Below are positions 1 through 12,277 of a DNA stretch of 64,000 bases, piece by piece. The translations under genes and the position numbers were made by a program. Below the pieces are notes generated by a model. It saw only the letters and a list, made by a program, of their open reading frames with translations. It was not told the origin of the DNA and searched no databases. The stretch lies in contig NZ_CP117884.1 of assembly GCF_028736235.1 (NCBI RefSeq), positions 930,001-994,000 on the forward strand. Direction: 5' to 3'. This stretch comes from Lacticaseibacillus pabuli (GTDB lineage Bacteria > Bacillota > Bacilli > Lactobacillales > Lactobacillaceae). Every line of letters starts with the position of its first letter. The first letter of the stretch is position 1.

Positions 1-2
1 AC

Positions 3-737
3 AAGGCCATCGACAGTCTCGGGTACCCAAGTGTCCTCAAGCCCTTGCAAAAGAGTCTGAATGACCGACACCTACTTCTGGAGACAGATGCTGATGTTTG
101 GCGGGCCAAGGGGTTGATGGATTCTCGGCCGTTCATCATGGAGTCTTGGCTGGATCACCCCCGTCAGCTCGCCATCATTTGTGTCAAGTCGGATGACGGA
201 CTCCAGGTCATGCCACTCATCGAAATCGATGAGGGTATTGAAGGGCTGAACGCCGCCATTGAGCCTGCGCAGGTGGACGGGTCTGTCCTCGTTGAATCGC
301 TGCGCGTCGCCGAAACGGTGGGGGCAAAGGTTGATTATCTCGGCGTTTTTGCCATCGAATTCTTCCTGACCAAGGAGGGCACGCTGTACGTCAAACGGGT
401 AACGCCAGGGCCACGCATGTACGGGGATGTCATCGGGAGTGTTGCTCCTGACGACCAATACGACCTGCACTTGCGCGCGGTCCTGGGCTGGCCGGTTCCG
501 ACCGTACCCATCGACGGGTCGGCTATCTTGATCCCGCTGCGCGAGAGCCAGCGGGATGCTGTGGCAACTCAGATTCAGATTAAGCCAAAGTGGCGCTGGC
601 GTTTCTTTGCTGCCGGCCCCGTCTTTGGCGAACTAACGGTGCCAGGACCACTCATGGATGCCCTGAGCGCGATTTCAGCCACGCAGCAATTTGAAATAAA
701 CGCGCAGCCGCAAACCTACAAATCGGAGGATAAGTGA
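3..737 (+). CDS. purK: 5-(carboxyamino)imidazole ribonucleotide synthase PurK, 3' part (cut by window edge)
   Basis: The reading frame is already open at base 3 and runs to the TGA at 735-737, about 244 residues, so the N-terminal third of this normally ~375-residue enzyme lies outside the window. The first codons read [14 protein letters not shown], the ATP-grasp lysine loop (GYPxVLKP), followed by the conserved [11 protein letters not shown] strand and the PGPRM segment in place of the usual N..APRPHNSGH. PurK makes N5-CAIR from AIR, bicarbonate and ATP in purine synthesis. The stop overlaps the purB start (TGATG), which indicates an operon. A TTG at 45 could be mistaken for a start, but it lies inside the conserved fold. 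The substitution around the PGPRM segment is unusual for the family and is noted only as seen. Confidence 0.8.
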   Translation, partial: KAIDSLGYPSVLKPLQKSLNDRHLLLETDADVWRAKGLMDSRPFIMESWLDHPRQLAIICVKSDDGLQVMPLIEIDEGIEGLNAAIEPAQVDGSVLVESLRVAETVGAKVDYLGVFAIEFFLTKEGTLYVKRVTPGPRMYGDVIGSVAPDDQYDLHLRAVLGWPVPTVPIDGSAILIPLRESQRDAVATQIQIKPKWRWRFFAAGPVFGELTVPGPLMDALSAISATQQFEINAQPQTYKSEDK

Positions 738-2035
738 TGATTTCCCGATATAGCCGCAAACAAATGGCCGACGTCTGGTCACTCGACAATCGTTACCAGG
801 CTTGGCTCGAAGTTGAAATCCTAGCGACTGAGGCGCATGCCAAGTTAGGTATCGTCCCCGAAGCCGACGCTAAGGCGCTGCGTCAAAACGCACACGTCGA
901 TGCCGACGAGGTCGCTCGCATTGAGTTAGAGACCCGTCATGACGTGGTGGCCTTTACGCGGGCACTCTCAGAGTCACTCGGCGATGAGAAAAAGTGGGTC
1001 CACTTTGGTCTTACGAGCACTGACGTTGTTGATACCGCCCAGGGTTACATCCTGAAGCAGGCCAACGTCATCTTGCGCGAGGATATCGAGCAGATGATCA
1101 AAGTGCTTGGTGACCGGGCCCTTGAGTTCAAGGATACGGTGATGATGGGGCGGACGCACGGCGTTCACGCTGAACCCACCACCTTTGGCCTCGTTCTGGC
1201 CAGCTGGTACGCTGAAATGAAGCGTAACCTCGCGCGCTTTAACGAAGCCGCTGACGAGGTCGAGGCAGGCAAAATTTCTGGTGCGGTGGGGACGTTTGCG
1301 AACACCCCGCCAGCAGTCGAAGAATATGTTTGTGAACACCTTGGGCTGCGTGCGCAGGACATCTCCACTCAAATCTTGCCCCGCGACCTGCACGCCCGTT
1401 ACATCCAAACCTTGGCACTCATTGCCAGCTCGATTGAGCGCTTTGCGACCAATATTCGCCACATGCAGCGGACTGAGGTACACGAGGTCGAAGAGCATTT
1501 CAACAAGGGCCAAAAGGGGTCATCCGCAATGCCGCACAAGCGCAACCCGATCAGCTCCGAAAATGTGTCCGGTTTGGCGCGAGTCATTCGTGGTTACCAG
1601 ACGCCAGCGCTTGAGGACATTAACCTGTGGCACGAGCGAGACATCAGTCATTCCTCGGCCGAACGGATTATCCTGCCTGACGCAACGGGTTTGCTGGATT
1701 ACATCCTGCACCGGTTCACTGGCATTATTCACGACCTGGATGTTTTCCCAGACCGCATGATGAAGAACATGAACTTAACGCACGGTTTGATTTACAGCCA
1801 GCGCTTTATGCTCAAACTCATTGATGAGGGCGGCATGTCGCGTGAAGCCGCCTACGATCTGGTGCAGCCAATGACCGCCCAGGCCTGGGATGAAGGCAAG
1901 GACTTCCGGACGCTGATTGAAGCCAATCCTAAAGTTACGGCCGTTTTGTCACCGGCTGATATTGCCGATGCCTTTGATTACCATTACCACTTGCGTCACG
2001 TCGACGACATCTTCAAGCGACTCGGCCTGGAATAA
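737..2035 (+). CDS. purB: Adenylosuccinate lyase
   Basis: PurB (432 aa) cleaves SAICAR to AICAR and adenylosuccinate to AMP, each time releasing fumarate. The fumarase/aspartase superfamily signature [10 protein letters not shown] is at residues 262-271, and the conserved [14 protein letters not shown] and [11 protein letters not shown] stretches are present. The ATG at 737 was preferred over the in-frame GTG at 734 because CGGAGGA at 724-730 then sits 6 bases upstream. Its A is shared with the purK stop, so translation is probably coupled. A strong terminator follows, making this the last gene of the purine operon. Length is normal for the family. Confidence 0.96.
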   Translation: MISRYSRKQMADVWSLDNRYQAWLEVEILATEAHAKLGIVPEADAKALRQNAHVDADEVARIELETRHDVVAFTRALSESLGDEKKWVHFGLTSTDVVDTAQGYILKQANVILREDIEQMIKVLGDRALEFKDTVMMGRTHGVHAEPTTFGLVLASWYAEMKRNLARFNEAADEVEAGKISGAVGTFANTPPAVEEYVCEHLGLRAQDISTQILPRDLHARYIQTLALIASSIERFATNIRHMQRTEVHEVEEHFNKGQKGSSAMPHKRNPISSENVSGLARVIRGYQTPALEDINLWHERDISHSSAERIILPDATGLLDYILHRFTGIIHDLDVFPDRMMKNMNLTHGLIYSQRFMLKLIDEGGMSREAAYDLVQPMTAQAWDEGKDFRTLIEANPKVTAVLSPADIADAFDYHYHLRHVDDIFKRLGLE

Positions 2036-2043
2036 CGCAACGA

Positions 2044-2070
2044 AACGTCTGCTGATGCGGGCGTTTTTTT
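2044..2070 (+). terminator. Terminator of purKB
   Basis: The arms ACGTCTGC and GCGGGCGT, with G-U pairs, surround a TGAT loop and are followed by seven T. Confidence 0.85.
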
Positions 2071-2130
2071 AATGCGCGGCGACTTGTCCCAGCGAATGCG
2101 ACGAGCCCCCTGTAACCCCGAACGTATTTT

Positions 2131-2139
2131 TGTTAAAAT
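2131..2139 (+). promoter_or_regulatory. Extended -10 promoter of pcrA
   Basis: TGT-TAAAAT forms an extended -10 about 48 bases upstream of the pcrA ATG. No good -35 is visible. The same TAAAAT/TACAAT style recurs ahead of several genes here. Confidence 0.5.
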
Positions 2140-2186
2140 TAGACATTATAGAACACGCCGCTGCGGTGGCACGGAAAGGACGTATC

Positions 2187-4502
2187 ATGGCCGGACAAGT
2201 ATTACTTAAGGGAATGAACGACAAGCAAAGTGAGGCGGTGCTCGCCACTGAAGGGCCCGTGCTCATCATGGCGGGTGCCGGTTCGGGTAAGACCCGAGTG
2301 CTCACACACCGGGTTGCCTACCTGATTCAGGAGCGTGGGGTCAATCCCTGGAATATCCTGGCGATTACGTTCACCAACAAGGCCGCACGCGAAATGCGGG
2401 AACGGGTCGGGACGCTGCTCGACGAAGAAGAGGCACGCGACGTGTGGGTCTCGACCTTCCATGCCCTTTGCATGCGCATTTTGCGGCGGGACATCGTGAA
2501 ATTAGGCTATAATCAGGCCTTTTCCATTACGGATACCTCCGCACAACTCACCTTGGTCAAACAGGTATTGCGCAGTCAAAACCTGGATCCGAAAACCTAT
2601 GATCCCAAGGCCATCCTCGGGAGTATTTCGAGTGCCAAAAACGAACTGCAGACGGTCGATGATTACACCAAGAACGCGAATGGTCCGTTCGAAAAGGTCG
2701 TCGCGCAGGTTTACAAGGAATATCAGAAGCGCCTGCACAGCAACTCGGCCCTCGACTTTGACGATCTGATCATGCTGACCATTCAGCTTTTTAAACAGGA
2801 ACCCGATATCTTGGCCTTTTACCAGCGCAAGTTTAAGTACATTCACGTTGACGAATACCAAGATACCAACGAGGCCCAGTACGAACTAGTCGCGATGCTT
2901 GCGGACGGGTACCACAATCTCTGTGTTGTTGGGGATGCTGACCAAAGTATTTACGGCTGGCGTGGGGCGAACATGCAGAACATCCTTGATTTCAAGAAGG
3001 ATTACCCAGACGCCCAAGTCATTTTGCTCGAACAAAACTACCGGTCCACGCAGACCATTTTGGATGCGGCGAACGAAGTCATTAAGAACAACGCCGCGCG
3101 CCAGGATAAAAACCTGTGGACGGAAAATGGTCAGGGTAAGAAGATTGGCTATTACCGCGCCCAGAGTGATCGCGATGAGGCCTACTTCATCATCCGGGAG
3201 ATTGAAAAACTGACCCGTGAGGAAAACTACCATTTCGGTGATTTTGCCATCCTGTACCGAACCAACGCGCAGTCACGTAGCGTCGAAGAAGCGTTTCTCA
3301 AGAGCTCGATTCCCTACAAGATTGTCGGTGGCCACAAGTTCTACGATCGCAAGGAAATTCGTGACGCGCTGGGCTACCTCAGTTTGACCGTGAACCCAGC
3401 GGATGACATTGCCTTCCAGCGGGTGGTGAACGAACCTAAGCGCGGAATCGGTGCTAGCACGATTGAAAAGCTGACGGCGTTTGCGGCTGATCACAATTGG
3501 TCCTTGCTGGAGTCTGCAGAAAACATTGAACTCAGCAGTATTGGCGCCCGGGCCCGGACCAAGTTGGCCGAGTTTGCGGACATCATGGAAGGACTGCGCA
3601 AGAAGAAGCTGACCGGCACGGTGACGGACCTGATGACCGCCATCATGGAAGACACTGGCTATATTGATGCCTTGCGTGCTGAACACAACCTGGAGGCTGA
3701 TTCTCGCATTGATAACCTCCAGGAACTGCTGACGGTGACGCAGAACTTTGATTCCAGTTACGAGCCTGAGGACGAGGAATCAGACATTTTCGTGGATTTC
3801 CTCGGTGAATTGGCGCTGTTGTCTGACGCGGATGATGAACCTGAAGAACCACAGGAAGTTACCCTGATGACGCTTCACGCTGCTAAGGGACTCGAATTTC
3901 CAGTCGTGTTCTTGATCGGGATGGAAGAGAACCTCTTCCCGCTGTCCCGTGCCGCGATGGACGAGACCCAGCTCGAGGAAGAGCGGCGGCTGGCATACGT
4001 GGGCATTACCCGTGCCAAGAAGCGCTTGTTCCTGACCAACGCCTATTCACGCATGTTCCATGGCCAGCATCAAAACAACCCAGCCAGCCGTTTTGTCGGC
4101 GAAATTGACCCAGATCTGATTGACGTCATGAACGCGGACGAAGCAAAAACAAGTAACATTCCGTTCATCAACGCGCAGAAGTATGGCCGTCAGAGTAGCG
4201 ACTATGGCCGCAGTAACAGTGGTGAATCCCGCTATGGCCAGCATGGTTCCTCCGCTTCGGCACGCACAGAACGGCGGCATGCGGCGGCAACTGCTAGCAG
4301 CGTCGTTGAACCCCAAGTGTCGGATGCCGTTAAGGTGGACTGGCAGGTCGGCGATAAGGCCGAACACCGTAAGTGGGGTGTCGGAACCGTCGTTAAGGTC
4401 GAGGGCACCGGCGAAGACAAGGAACTGGACGTTGCGTTCCCAGAGCAGGGCATCAAGCGACTGCTTGCCGCCTTTGCCCCTCTGAAACGGGTTGAAAAGT
4501 AG
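2187..4502 (+). CDS. pcrA: ATP-dependent DNA helicase PcrA (UvrD/Rep family)
   Basis: This is a superfamily 1A 3'-5' helicase of 771 aa that acts in repair, in rolling-circle replication and in clearing RecA or RNA polymerase from DNA. Visible motifs are Walker A GAGSGKT (residues ~29-36), motif II VDEYQDTN (~220), motif III QSIYGWRGA (~253) and motif V TLHAAKGLEF (~562). The C-terminal ~55 residues (VDWQVGDKAEHRKWGVGTV onward) are the Tudor-like RNA-polymerase-binding module, after a Ser/Arg/Gly-rich linker. The ATG at 2187 has GGAAAGGA 6-7 bases upstream. An in-frame extension to 2130 overlaps the promoter and is rejected. ligA follows 37 bases later, as in many Firmicutes. Confidence 0.96.
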   Translation: MAGQVLLKGMNDKQSEAVLATEGPVLIMAGAGSGKTRVLTHRVAYLIQERGVNPWNILAITFTNKAAREMRERVGTLLDEEEARDVWVSTFHALCMRILRRDIVKLGYNQAFSITDTSAQLTLVKQVLRSQNLDPKTYDPKAILGSISSAKNELQTVDDYTKNANGPFEKVVAQVYKEYQKRLHSNSALDFDDLIMLTIQLFKQEPDILAFYQRKFKYIHVDEYQDTNEAQYELVAMLADGYHNLCVVGDADQSIYGWRGANMQNILDFKKDYPDAQVILLEQNYRSTQTILDAANEVIKNNAARQDKNLWTENGQGKKIGYYRAQSDRDEAYFIIREIEKLTREENYHFGDFAILYRTNAQSRSVEEAFLKSSIPYKIVGGHKFYDRKEIRDALGYLSLTVNPADDIAFQRVVNEPKRGIGASTIEKLTAFAADHNWSLLESAENIELSSIGARARTKLAEFADIMEGLRKKKLTGTVTDLMTAIMEDTGYIDALRAEHNLEADSRIDNLQELLTVTQNFDSSYEPEDEESDIFVDFLGELALLSDADDEPEEPQEVTLMTLHAAKGLEFPVVFLIGMEENLFPLSRAAMDETQLEEERRLAYVGITRAKKRLFLTNAYSRMFHGQHQNNPASRFVGEIDPDLIDVMNADEAKTSNIPFINAQKYGRQSSDYGRSNSGESRYGQHGSSASARTERRHAAATASSVVEPQVSDAVKVDWQVGDKAEHRKWGVGTVVKVEGTGEDKELDVAFPEQGIKRLLAAFAPLKRVEK

Positions 4503-4518
4503 CACATAACAAGTGTAA

Positions 4519-6549
<2,031 letters not shown>

Positions 6550-6556
6550 TCAAACG

Positions 6557-7732
6557 ATGAAAAAGACAGTAAAGGTTCTGCTCGTTTTGGCCACCACGCT
6601 GCTGCTCGCAAGTTGCGGCAAACTGGACTTTGGCTCCGACAGTGGCACGACGACAAGCACGAAATCAGGAAATTACCAAACGACTGGTAATAACAAGGAT
6701 AGCAATTACCAGGGCGTGATTCGCAACGGTAAGTACCCGGTTTCTAAAGCGCGTGGGCTCATGCTTCAGAACAACAATCAAAACGGCAATACCTTTAACG
6801 TGCGGAGTATGGAAAGCGGCCTGACCCAGATTGCGACCAAGCAGTTCTCCACTGACAAGTACGATTTGGAAGACGGTCAGTTGCTCTCGACCGCGACAAC
6901 GCGTAAGTGGTTGGCCCGGCAAAAGGGTAAGTTTTCTAAGTCCGGTGATACGGACAACGCACTCGGGTTGAATCCCGCCAGCAACAACAAGACCGATCCG
7001 ACCAAACGTAACCCAATCTACCTGCAACAACTGCTAGAACAAGACTTCATGGTCAGCAGTGGTAACAGTATGAACCTGGGCGGCATTGCGATCGGCTTGG
7101 GGATGAACTCCGTGGACTATTACACCAAGAGTCAGTACGGTGCCCAGTACGAAACGAAGATTTCTGAAGCCGACATGGTTGCGCAGGGCAAACGGATGGC
7201 CAGCGAGGTCGTCTCACGTCTGCGCCAGATGAAGGGCGTCGGGCAAAACACCCCCATCATGGTTGGCTTGTACCGTCAGGCCGAGCAAGATAGCTTGGTC
7301 GGTGGGACCTACAAGACGTACATGGTCAGCATGAAGGGGAACCAAATCGGCCAGTGGCACGGCGTGAACCAGCAGAACGAAGTCTTACCACTGCAGGACA
7401 ACAAGAAGGGCATTAACTCCTCAGTTGCCAGCGACTTTAACAACTTCTCCGCGCAGATTCGTGGGTTCTTCCCAACCTTGGCTGGTGTGACCGCCCAGGC
7501 GCACTATGAAGATGGCCAGCTCGCCGGGCTCAAGGTGACGGTGAACACGCAGTTCTATGGGCAATCCGAAATCAACGCGTTTACCCAGTACGTCACGACT
7601 GCGGCATCCAAATACTTGCCAAGCGGTGTAAAGATTGAAATTGATATCGTATCGGTTCAGGGGATGCAAGCATTTGCCAACCGGGACACGGGCGAGAAGA
7701 ATTTCTACACGCACGTCTTTGATAGCTACTAA
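6557..7732 (+). CDS. camS: CamS-family lipoprotein (sex-pheromone precursor family)
   Basis: This is a 391-residue lipoprotein with a short signal peptide ending in the lipobox LLLAS-C (Cys ~21), followed by an Asn/Ser/Gly-rich linker. The body matches the CamS family; in Enterococcus and Staphylococcus the processed signal peptides of this family act as pheromone heptapeptides. The lipoprotein's own function is not established. The start is 7 bases after ligA, with GAGGA inside the end of ligA. The order pcrA-ligA-camS-gatCAB is typical of Firmicutes and supports the family call. A terminator follows. Confidence 0.88.
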   Translation: MKKTVKVLLVLATTLLLASCGKLDFGSDSGTTTSTKSGNYQTTGNNKDSNYQGVIRNGKYPVSKARGLMLQNNNQNGNTFNVRSMESGLTQIATKQFSTDKYDLEDGQLLSTATTRKWLARQKGKFSKSGDTDNALGLNPASNNKTDPTKRNPIYLQQLLEQDFMVSSGNSMNLGGIAIGLGMNSVDYYTKSQYGAQYETKISEADMVAQGKRMASEVVSRLRQMKGVGQNTPIMVGLYRQAEQDSLVGGTYKTYMVSMKGNQIGQWHGVNQQNEVLPLQDNKKGINSSVASDFNNFSAQIRGFFPTLAGVTAQAHYEDGQLAGLKVTVNTQFYGQSEINAFTQYVTTAASKYLPSGVKIEIDIVSVQGMQAFANRDTGEKNFYTHVFDSY

Positions 7733-7742
7733 TGAAAATGGA

Positions 7743-7777
7743 GTGGGTCTCGTCAATTTAGGCGGGCCCGCTTTTTT
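7743..7777 (+). terminator. Terminator of pcrA-ligA-camS
   Basis: GTGGGTC pairs with GGCCCGC (two G-U pairs) and is followed by six T. Confidence 0.8.
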
Positions 7778-7821
7778 CGTTACCTGTCGCACAAAAACCA
7801 GCCGCAAAGCCGCGTCAGGTA

Positions 7822-7830
7822 TGGTAAGAT
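7822..7830 (+). promoter_or_regulatory. Probable -10 region for gatCAB
   Basis: TGG-TAAGAT is an extended -10, 44 bases before the gatC ATG. The -35 is not recognisable. Confidence 0.4.
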
Positions 7831-7873
7831 TGGGATTAGATTTTGAAAGTCAGTCAAGAAAGCAGGGAATAAC

Positions 7874-8170
7874 ATGATTTCAAAGGAAGAAGTCGCACAC
7901 GTTGCTGATTTGGCGCGTTTAAAGTTCACTGACGCCGAATTGCAAACCTTTACCGGCCAGATGGATGAAATTATCGGGATGGTCGATCAGCTTGCTGAAG
8001 TCGACACCACGGACGTGCCTGAAACGACACAGAACGTGCTGCTCGAAAACGTGATGCGTGAGGACGAAGCAACACTCGTCACACCACGGGATGAACTCAT
8101 GAAGAATGTGCCAACCGAAAAGGACGGTCTCATTCAGGTACCAGCCATCATCGACAAGGAGGAGGACTAG
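7874..8170 (+). CDS. gatC: Asp-tRNA(Asn)/Glu-tRNA(Gln) amidotransferase subunit C
   Basis: GatC (98 aa) is the small subunit that wraps around GatA and stabilises the GatCAB complex, which amidates misacylated Glu-tRNA(Gln) and Asp-tRNA(Asn). The N-terminus [19 protein letters not shown] and the central [14 protein letters not shown] segment are characteristic. It starts the gatC-gatA-gatB operon, with 3 bases to gatA. Confidence 0.96.
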   Translation: MISKEEVAHVADLARLKFTDAELQTFTGQMDEIIGMVDQLAEVDTTDVPETTQNVLLENVMREDEATLVTPRDELMKNVPTEKDGLIQVPAIIDKEED

Positions 8171-8173
8171 CTC

Positions 8174-9631
8174 GTGGATTACTTCAACACAAACATCGAC
8201 CAGCTGCACAAGGACTTGTCTGCTGGCAAGCTCAAGAGCGCTGACCTCACGGCGGACACCTTCAAGCAGATCGCGGACAAGGACAAGACCGTCAAGGCAT
8301 TTCTCGCTTTGAACGAAGATGACGCAGCTAAGACAGCTGCGGCCATTGATGCAGCCGGCGTGGATGCGGACAAGGTACTTGCCGGTATTCCGGTCGGGAT
8401 TAAGGACAACATTGTCACGGATGGGTTGACGACCACCGCGGCTTCCAAGATGCTCGCCAACTTCGTGCCCATTTACGACGCGACCGTTGTGAAGAAGCTC
8501 AAGGACGCTGGCATGGTCATTGTCGGTAAGCTCAACATGGATGAATTTGCCATGGGGTCCTCGACTGAAAACTCCGCCATGCAGACGACCACGAACGCCT
8601 GGGACAAGACCAAGGTGCCTGGTGGTTCGTCAGGTGGTTCTGCCGCCGCAGTTGCTGCCGGTGAAATTCCTGCTGCCTTGGGTTCCGATACGGGTGGTTC
8701 CATTCGCCAGCCTGCTGCTTTCAACGGGATTGTGGGTTTCAAGCCAACATACGGCCGCGTCTCACGTTGGGGTCTGATTGCCTTTGGTTCCAGCCTGGAC
8801 GCCATTGGGACCCTGACCCGTTCCGTCCGTGATGGGGCACACTTGCTCAACGCCATTATTGGTGAAGACGAGCGTGACACCACGACGGTTCCCCGTGACC
8901 CCGAAGACCTCGGCCGCAACATCGGCAAGGGCGTTAAGGGCATGAAGATTGCACTCCCTGAGGAATACCTCGGTAAGGGTGTTGATCCTAAGGTTGCCGC
9001 TCAGATTGAAAAAGCTGCGGAACAGTACAAGGCAATGGGTGCTACGGTTGAAACCGTTAGCCTGCCACACACCAAGTACGCGGTTGCGGCTTACTACATC
9101 ATTGCAAGTTCCGAAGCCTCTTCCAACTTGCAGCGTTTTGATGGGATTCGTTACGGATACCGTGCCAAGGACGTGAAGAACTTGACCGATGTTTACGTTA
9201 AGTCTCGTTCCGAGGGCTTCGGCTCCGAAGTGAAGCGCCGAATCATGCTGGGGACATACAGTTTGTCCGCTGGGATGTACGACGCCCACTTCCGCCAGGC
9301 CGCAAAGGTGCGGACACTGATTGCCCGCGACTTTGAGAATGTCTTCAAGGACTACGACTTGATTATGGCACCAACGACACCAACCACTGCTTTCAAGATT
9401 GGTGCCAAGGTGACGGACCCAGTCACGATGTACATGAACGACATTTTGACCATTCCGGTTAACCTGGCCGGCCTACCTGCCGCATCTGTTAACGCCGGTT
9501 TTGTTGATGGGATGCCAGTTGGCCTACAGCTGATTGCCAAGCCATTTGCTGAAGCAACCATTTTCCAAGCTGCCGCCGCATTTGAAGATGCCAACGACTA
9601 CATGCAGCAGATTCCAGGGGGGCAAAACTAA
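8174..9631 (+). CDS. gatA: Glu-tRNA(Gln)/Asp-tRNA(Asn) amidotransferase subunit A
   Basis: This amidase-signature subunit (485 aa) hydrolyses glutamine and hands ammonia to GatB. The Ser-cisSer-Lys triad is visible: Lys77 in GIKDN, Ser152 in GGSSGGS and Ser176 in [11 protein letters not shown]. The start is the GTG at 8174, with AAGGAGGA 8 bases upstream inside the end of gatC. The stop TAA shares its last base with the gatB ATG, so the two are probably translationally coupled. Confidence 0.97.
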   Translation: MDYFNTNIDQLHKDLSAGKLKSADLTADTFKQIADKDKTVKAFLALNEDDAAKTAAAIDAAGVDADKVLAGIPVGIKDNIVTDGLTTTAASKMLANFVPIYDATVVKKLKDAGMVIVGKLNMDEFAMGSSTENSAMQTTTNAWDKTKVPGGSSGGSAAAVAAGEIPAALGSDTGGSIRQPAAFNGIVGFKPTYGRVSRWGLIAFGSSLDAIGTLTRSVRDGAHLLNAIIGEDERDTTTVPRDPEDLGRNIGKGVKGMKIALPEEYLGKGVDPKVAAQIEKAAEQYKAMGATVETVSLPHTKYAVAAYYIIASSEASSNLQRFDGIRYGYRAKDVKNLTDVYVKSRSEGFGSEVKRRIMLGTYSLSAGMYDAHFRQAAKVRTLIARDFENVFKDYDLIMAPTTPTTAFKIGAKVTDPVTMYMNDILTIPVNLAGLPAASVNAGFVDGMPVGLQLIAKPFAEATIFQAAAAFEDANDYMQQIPGGQN

Positions 9632-11061
9632 TGAACTTTGAAACAACCATTGGGCTGGAAGTGCACGTTGAGTTAAAGACCAAGAGCAAGATGTACTCAC
9701 CAGCGCCTGTTTCTTACGGTGCTGAGCCTAACACCGAAACGAACGTGATTGACTGGGGTTATCCTGGTGTGCTGCCAAGTGTCAACCGTGGGGCCTACTC
9801 ATTAGGTATCATGGTTGCCTTGGCACTGCACGCTGAGATTGCACCCTGGACGCACTTTGACCGCAAGAACTACTTCTACCCAGATAACCCAAAGGCTTAC
9901 CAAATTACGCAGAGTGAAACACCTCTGGCCCGTAATGGCTACATTGAGATTGAAGTCGATGGCAAAAAGAAGAAGATTGGGATTGAAGAACTCCATATCG
10001 AAGAAGATGCCGGGAAGAACACCCATGCCGATGACGGCTATTCCTACGTCGATTTGAACCGTCAGGGCACACCACTGATTGAAATTGTCTCCAAGCCAGA
10101 CATGGAAACCCCTGAAGAGGCATACCAGTACTTGGAACAGTTGCGTCAGATTGTCCAATTTACCGGGGCTTCCGACGTTAAGATGGAAGAAGGTTCCATG
10201 CGTGTCGACACCAACCTTTCCGTTGCGCCAATTGGTGCCACCGAGTATGGGGTTAAGTCCGAAATCAAGAACCTGAACAGTTTCAACCATGTCCGCAGTG
10301 CACTCGCCTTTGAGCAGCAGCGGCACGTGGCGGCCTTCCTTGCCGGTAACACGATTCGGCCAGAAACACGGCGCTGGGACGAGCCTGGTAAGAAGACCAT
10401 CCTGATGCGTGTTAAGGAAGGGGCAGATGATTACCGCTACTTCCCAGAGCCAGACCTGCCACCCGTTCGCGTGAGCGACAAGTGGATTGACGAAATGCGT
10501 GCGAAGTTGCCTGAAAATCCTAAGCAACGTCGTGCCCGTTACGTCGACAAATGGGGCCTGCCAGCGTATGATGCGGGTGTCCTGACAAACACCAAGGAAA
10601 TGTCCGATTTCTTCGAAGAAACCGTGGCGGATGGTGCGGAACCTAAACAGGCGTCAAACTACCTGATGGGTGATGTTTCTGGTTACTTGAACTCCGAGCA
10701 CTTGGAGTTGGGTGATATCAAACTGACGCCTGCACACTTGGCCAAGATGATTGCGTTGCTCAAGGACGGTACTATTTCCAGTAAGATTGCCAAGAAGGTC
10801 ATCGTTCAGATTATCAAGAACGATGTGGATCCTGAAGAATGGGTTCGCAGCAAGGGCCTGGTTCAGCAGTCTGACCCTGCCGTCTTGACGCCAATCATTA
10901 ACGATATCTTAGATGCAAACCAGCAGAGTATCGACGACTTCCATGCCGGGAAGGATCGTGCGATTGGCTACTTGGTCGGTCAAATCATGAAGCAAACTCA
11001 TGGTCAGGCTAACCCAAAGGTCGTCAACCAGATTCTGAACAGCGAACTCGCTAAGCGCTAA
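9631..11061 (+). CDS. gatB: Glu-tRNA(Gln)/Asp-tRNA(Asn) amidotransferase subunit B
   Basis: GatB (476 aa) binds the misacylated tRNA, phosphorylates its side-chain carboxylate and transfers ammonia supplied by GatA. The N-terminal [14 protein letters not shown] and the [12 protein letters not shown] and [12 protein letters not shown] motifs of the kinase domain are present. The C-terminal YqeY-like tail domain ends in [17 protein letters not shown]. It overlaps gatA by one base. Length is typical. Confidence 0.97.
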   Translation: MNFETTIGLEVHVELKTKSKMYSPAPVSYGAEPNTETNVIDWGYPGVLPSVNRGAYSLGIMVALALHAEIAPWTHFDRKNYFYPDNPKAYQITQSETPLARNGYIEIEVDGKKKKIGIEELHIEEDAGKNTHADDGYSYVDLNRQGTPLIEIVSKPDMETPEEAYQYLEQLRQIVQFTGASDVKMEEGSMRVDTNLSVAPIGATEYGVKSEIKNLNSFNHVRSALAFEQQRHVAAFLAGNTIRPETRRWDEPGKKTILMRVKEGADDYRYFPEPDLPPVRVSDKWIDEMRAKLPENPKQRRARYVDKWGLPAYDAGVLTNTKEMSDFFEETVADGAEPKQASNYLMGDVSGYLNSEHLELGDIKLTPAHLAKMIALLKDGTISSKIAKKVIVQIIKNDVDPEEWVRSKGLVQQSDPAVLTPIINDILDANQQSIDDFHAGKDRAIGYLVGQIMKQTHGQANPKVVNQILNSELAKR

Positions 11062-11096
11062 TACCGCGCGACTGCTGGGACAAAGGAGCGAATAGC

Positions 11097-12113
11097 ATGC
11101 GACCACGCGCAAGACTAATTTATAATCCAACCAGTGGTAATGAGGGGATGCGCAAGTACGTCGGTGACGTGCTTGAGGAACTCGAAAAAGCTGGGTATGA
11201 AGCCTCGGCTTTCCAGACGACGCCGAAGCGAAACTCAGCTAAAAAGGAAGCCGAGCGGGCAACTGCAGACGGCTTTGATTTGATTGTTGCTGCCGGTGGT
11301 GATGGCACCATTAACGAAGTCGTGAATGGGGTTGCGCCTGCCAAAAAGCGTCCGAAGATGGGGATTATCCCCGCTGGGACGACTAACGACTACGCCCGGG
11401 CATTGCGGATTCCGCGTGATAACCCGGTCGAAGCCGCAAAGATCGTCGGTAAGGGTCAAACCTTGAAGATGGATATTGGCTTAGCAAACGACGTGTACTT
11501 CATGAACATCGCTGCGGGCGGCTCGATGAGTGAGCTGACCTACAACGTGCCGAGTGAAGTAAAATCAATTTTTGGTTACCTCGCGTACTTCATCAAAGGG
11601 GCAGAGATGCTGCCAAACATGCACACGGTTCCGCTCAAAGTTGAGTGGGACGGCGGGCACCAGTACGTCGGTGAAGCCTCACTGTTTATGATTGGCCTGA
11701 CGAACTCGGTGGGTGGTTTTGAACAACTCGCACCGGATGCTGAATTGGGTGATGGGAAGTTTACGATGATCATCGTGAAGACGGCGAACTTGGCAGAAAT
11801 GCTGAAGCTCATTGCCCTGGTCTTCAACGGTGGTAAGCATGTCGACAACCCGAACATCATTTATGAGAAGACGAACATGATTAAGGTTGAACGGACAGAC
11901 GGTAAGCGCCTGAAAATCAATCTTGACGGGGAATATGGTGGTAAAACACCGATGACCTTCGTTAACCTCAAGCATCACATCGAAATGTATGCCAATGTTG
12001 ATGAAATTCCGGATGAAAACCTCTCTTCGAACTATCACAGTCAAGATGATGTGATGAAGGAAGTCGAAACCATTTCAAAGGCTGACCTTGATGGTGATGG
12101 CAAAGTTGGTTAA
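11097..12113 (+). CDS. dgkB: Diacylglycerol/lipid kinase (DagK family)
   Basis: This soluble lipid kinase (338 aa) phosphorylates diacylglycerol to phosphatidate, recycling the diacylglycerol left by lipoteichoic acid synthesis. The N-terminal IYNPTSG loop, the ATP-binding GGDGTINEVVNG motif (~residue 63) and the IPAGTTNDYAR motif are clear. The acidic C-terminus (residues ~300-338) resembles other lactobacillar DagK proteins. The RBS AAAGGAG is well placed. The position after gatB and before an RlmCD-type gene matches the conserved gat-dgkB-rlmCD order of Bacillus relatives. Confidence 0.92.
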   Translation: MRPRARLIYNPTSGNEGMRKYVGDVLEELEKAGYEASAFQTTPKRNSAKKEAERATADGFDLIVAAGGDGTINEVVNGVAPAKKRPKMGIIPAGTTNDYARALRIPRDNPVEAAKIVGKGQTLKMDIGLANDVYFMNIAAGGSMSELTYNVPSEVKSIFGYLAYFIKGAEMLPNMHTVPLKVEWDGGHQYVGEASLFMIGLTNSVGGFEQLAPDAELGDGKFTMIIVKTANLAEMLKLIALVFNGGKHVDNPNIIYEKTNMIKVERTDGKRLKINLDGEYGGKTPMTFVNLKHHIEMYANVDEIPDENLSSNYHSQDDVMKEVETISKADLDGDGKVG

Positions 12114-12125
12114 GTAGCTGGACTG

Positions 12126-12157
12126 GCAGCGAATCCCAAAGCGGGTTCGCTGCTTTT
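12126..12157 (+). terminator. Terminator of gatCAB-dgkB
   Basis: A 12-bp stem GCAGCGAATCCC/CGGGTTCGCTGC has one mismatch and a short loop, followed by TTTT. Confidence 0.88.
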
Positions 12158-12216
12158 CTATTGTCGGGATGCGTAAATGCCACCGTCCTCTTACTGTTTT
12201 TACGTGTGGAATACGG

Positions 12217-12222
12217 TATACT
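12217..12222 (+). promoter_or_regulatory. -10 box upstream of the first RlmCD-type gene
   Basis: TATACT lies 56 bases before the ATG at 12278, with a weak TGTTTT-like -35 about 16 bases upstream. Confidence 0.4.
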
Positions 12223-12277
12223 GTTTCGTAGAATTGTTGTCGATTGTGGCTCCGGCAACAGATGAAAGGCGGTACAA

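Noticed and set aside
734..736. GTG start for purB
   Set aside because: It lies only 3 bases from the RBS; the ATG at 737 fits better and matches homologues.
974..1513. Open frame of 179 codons antisense to purB
   Set aside because: It is a shadow of a clear adenylosuccinate lyase and has no RBS or recognisable family.
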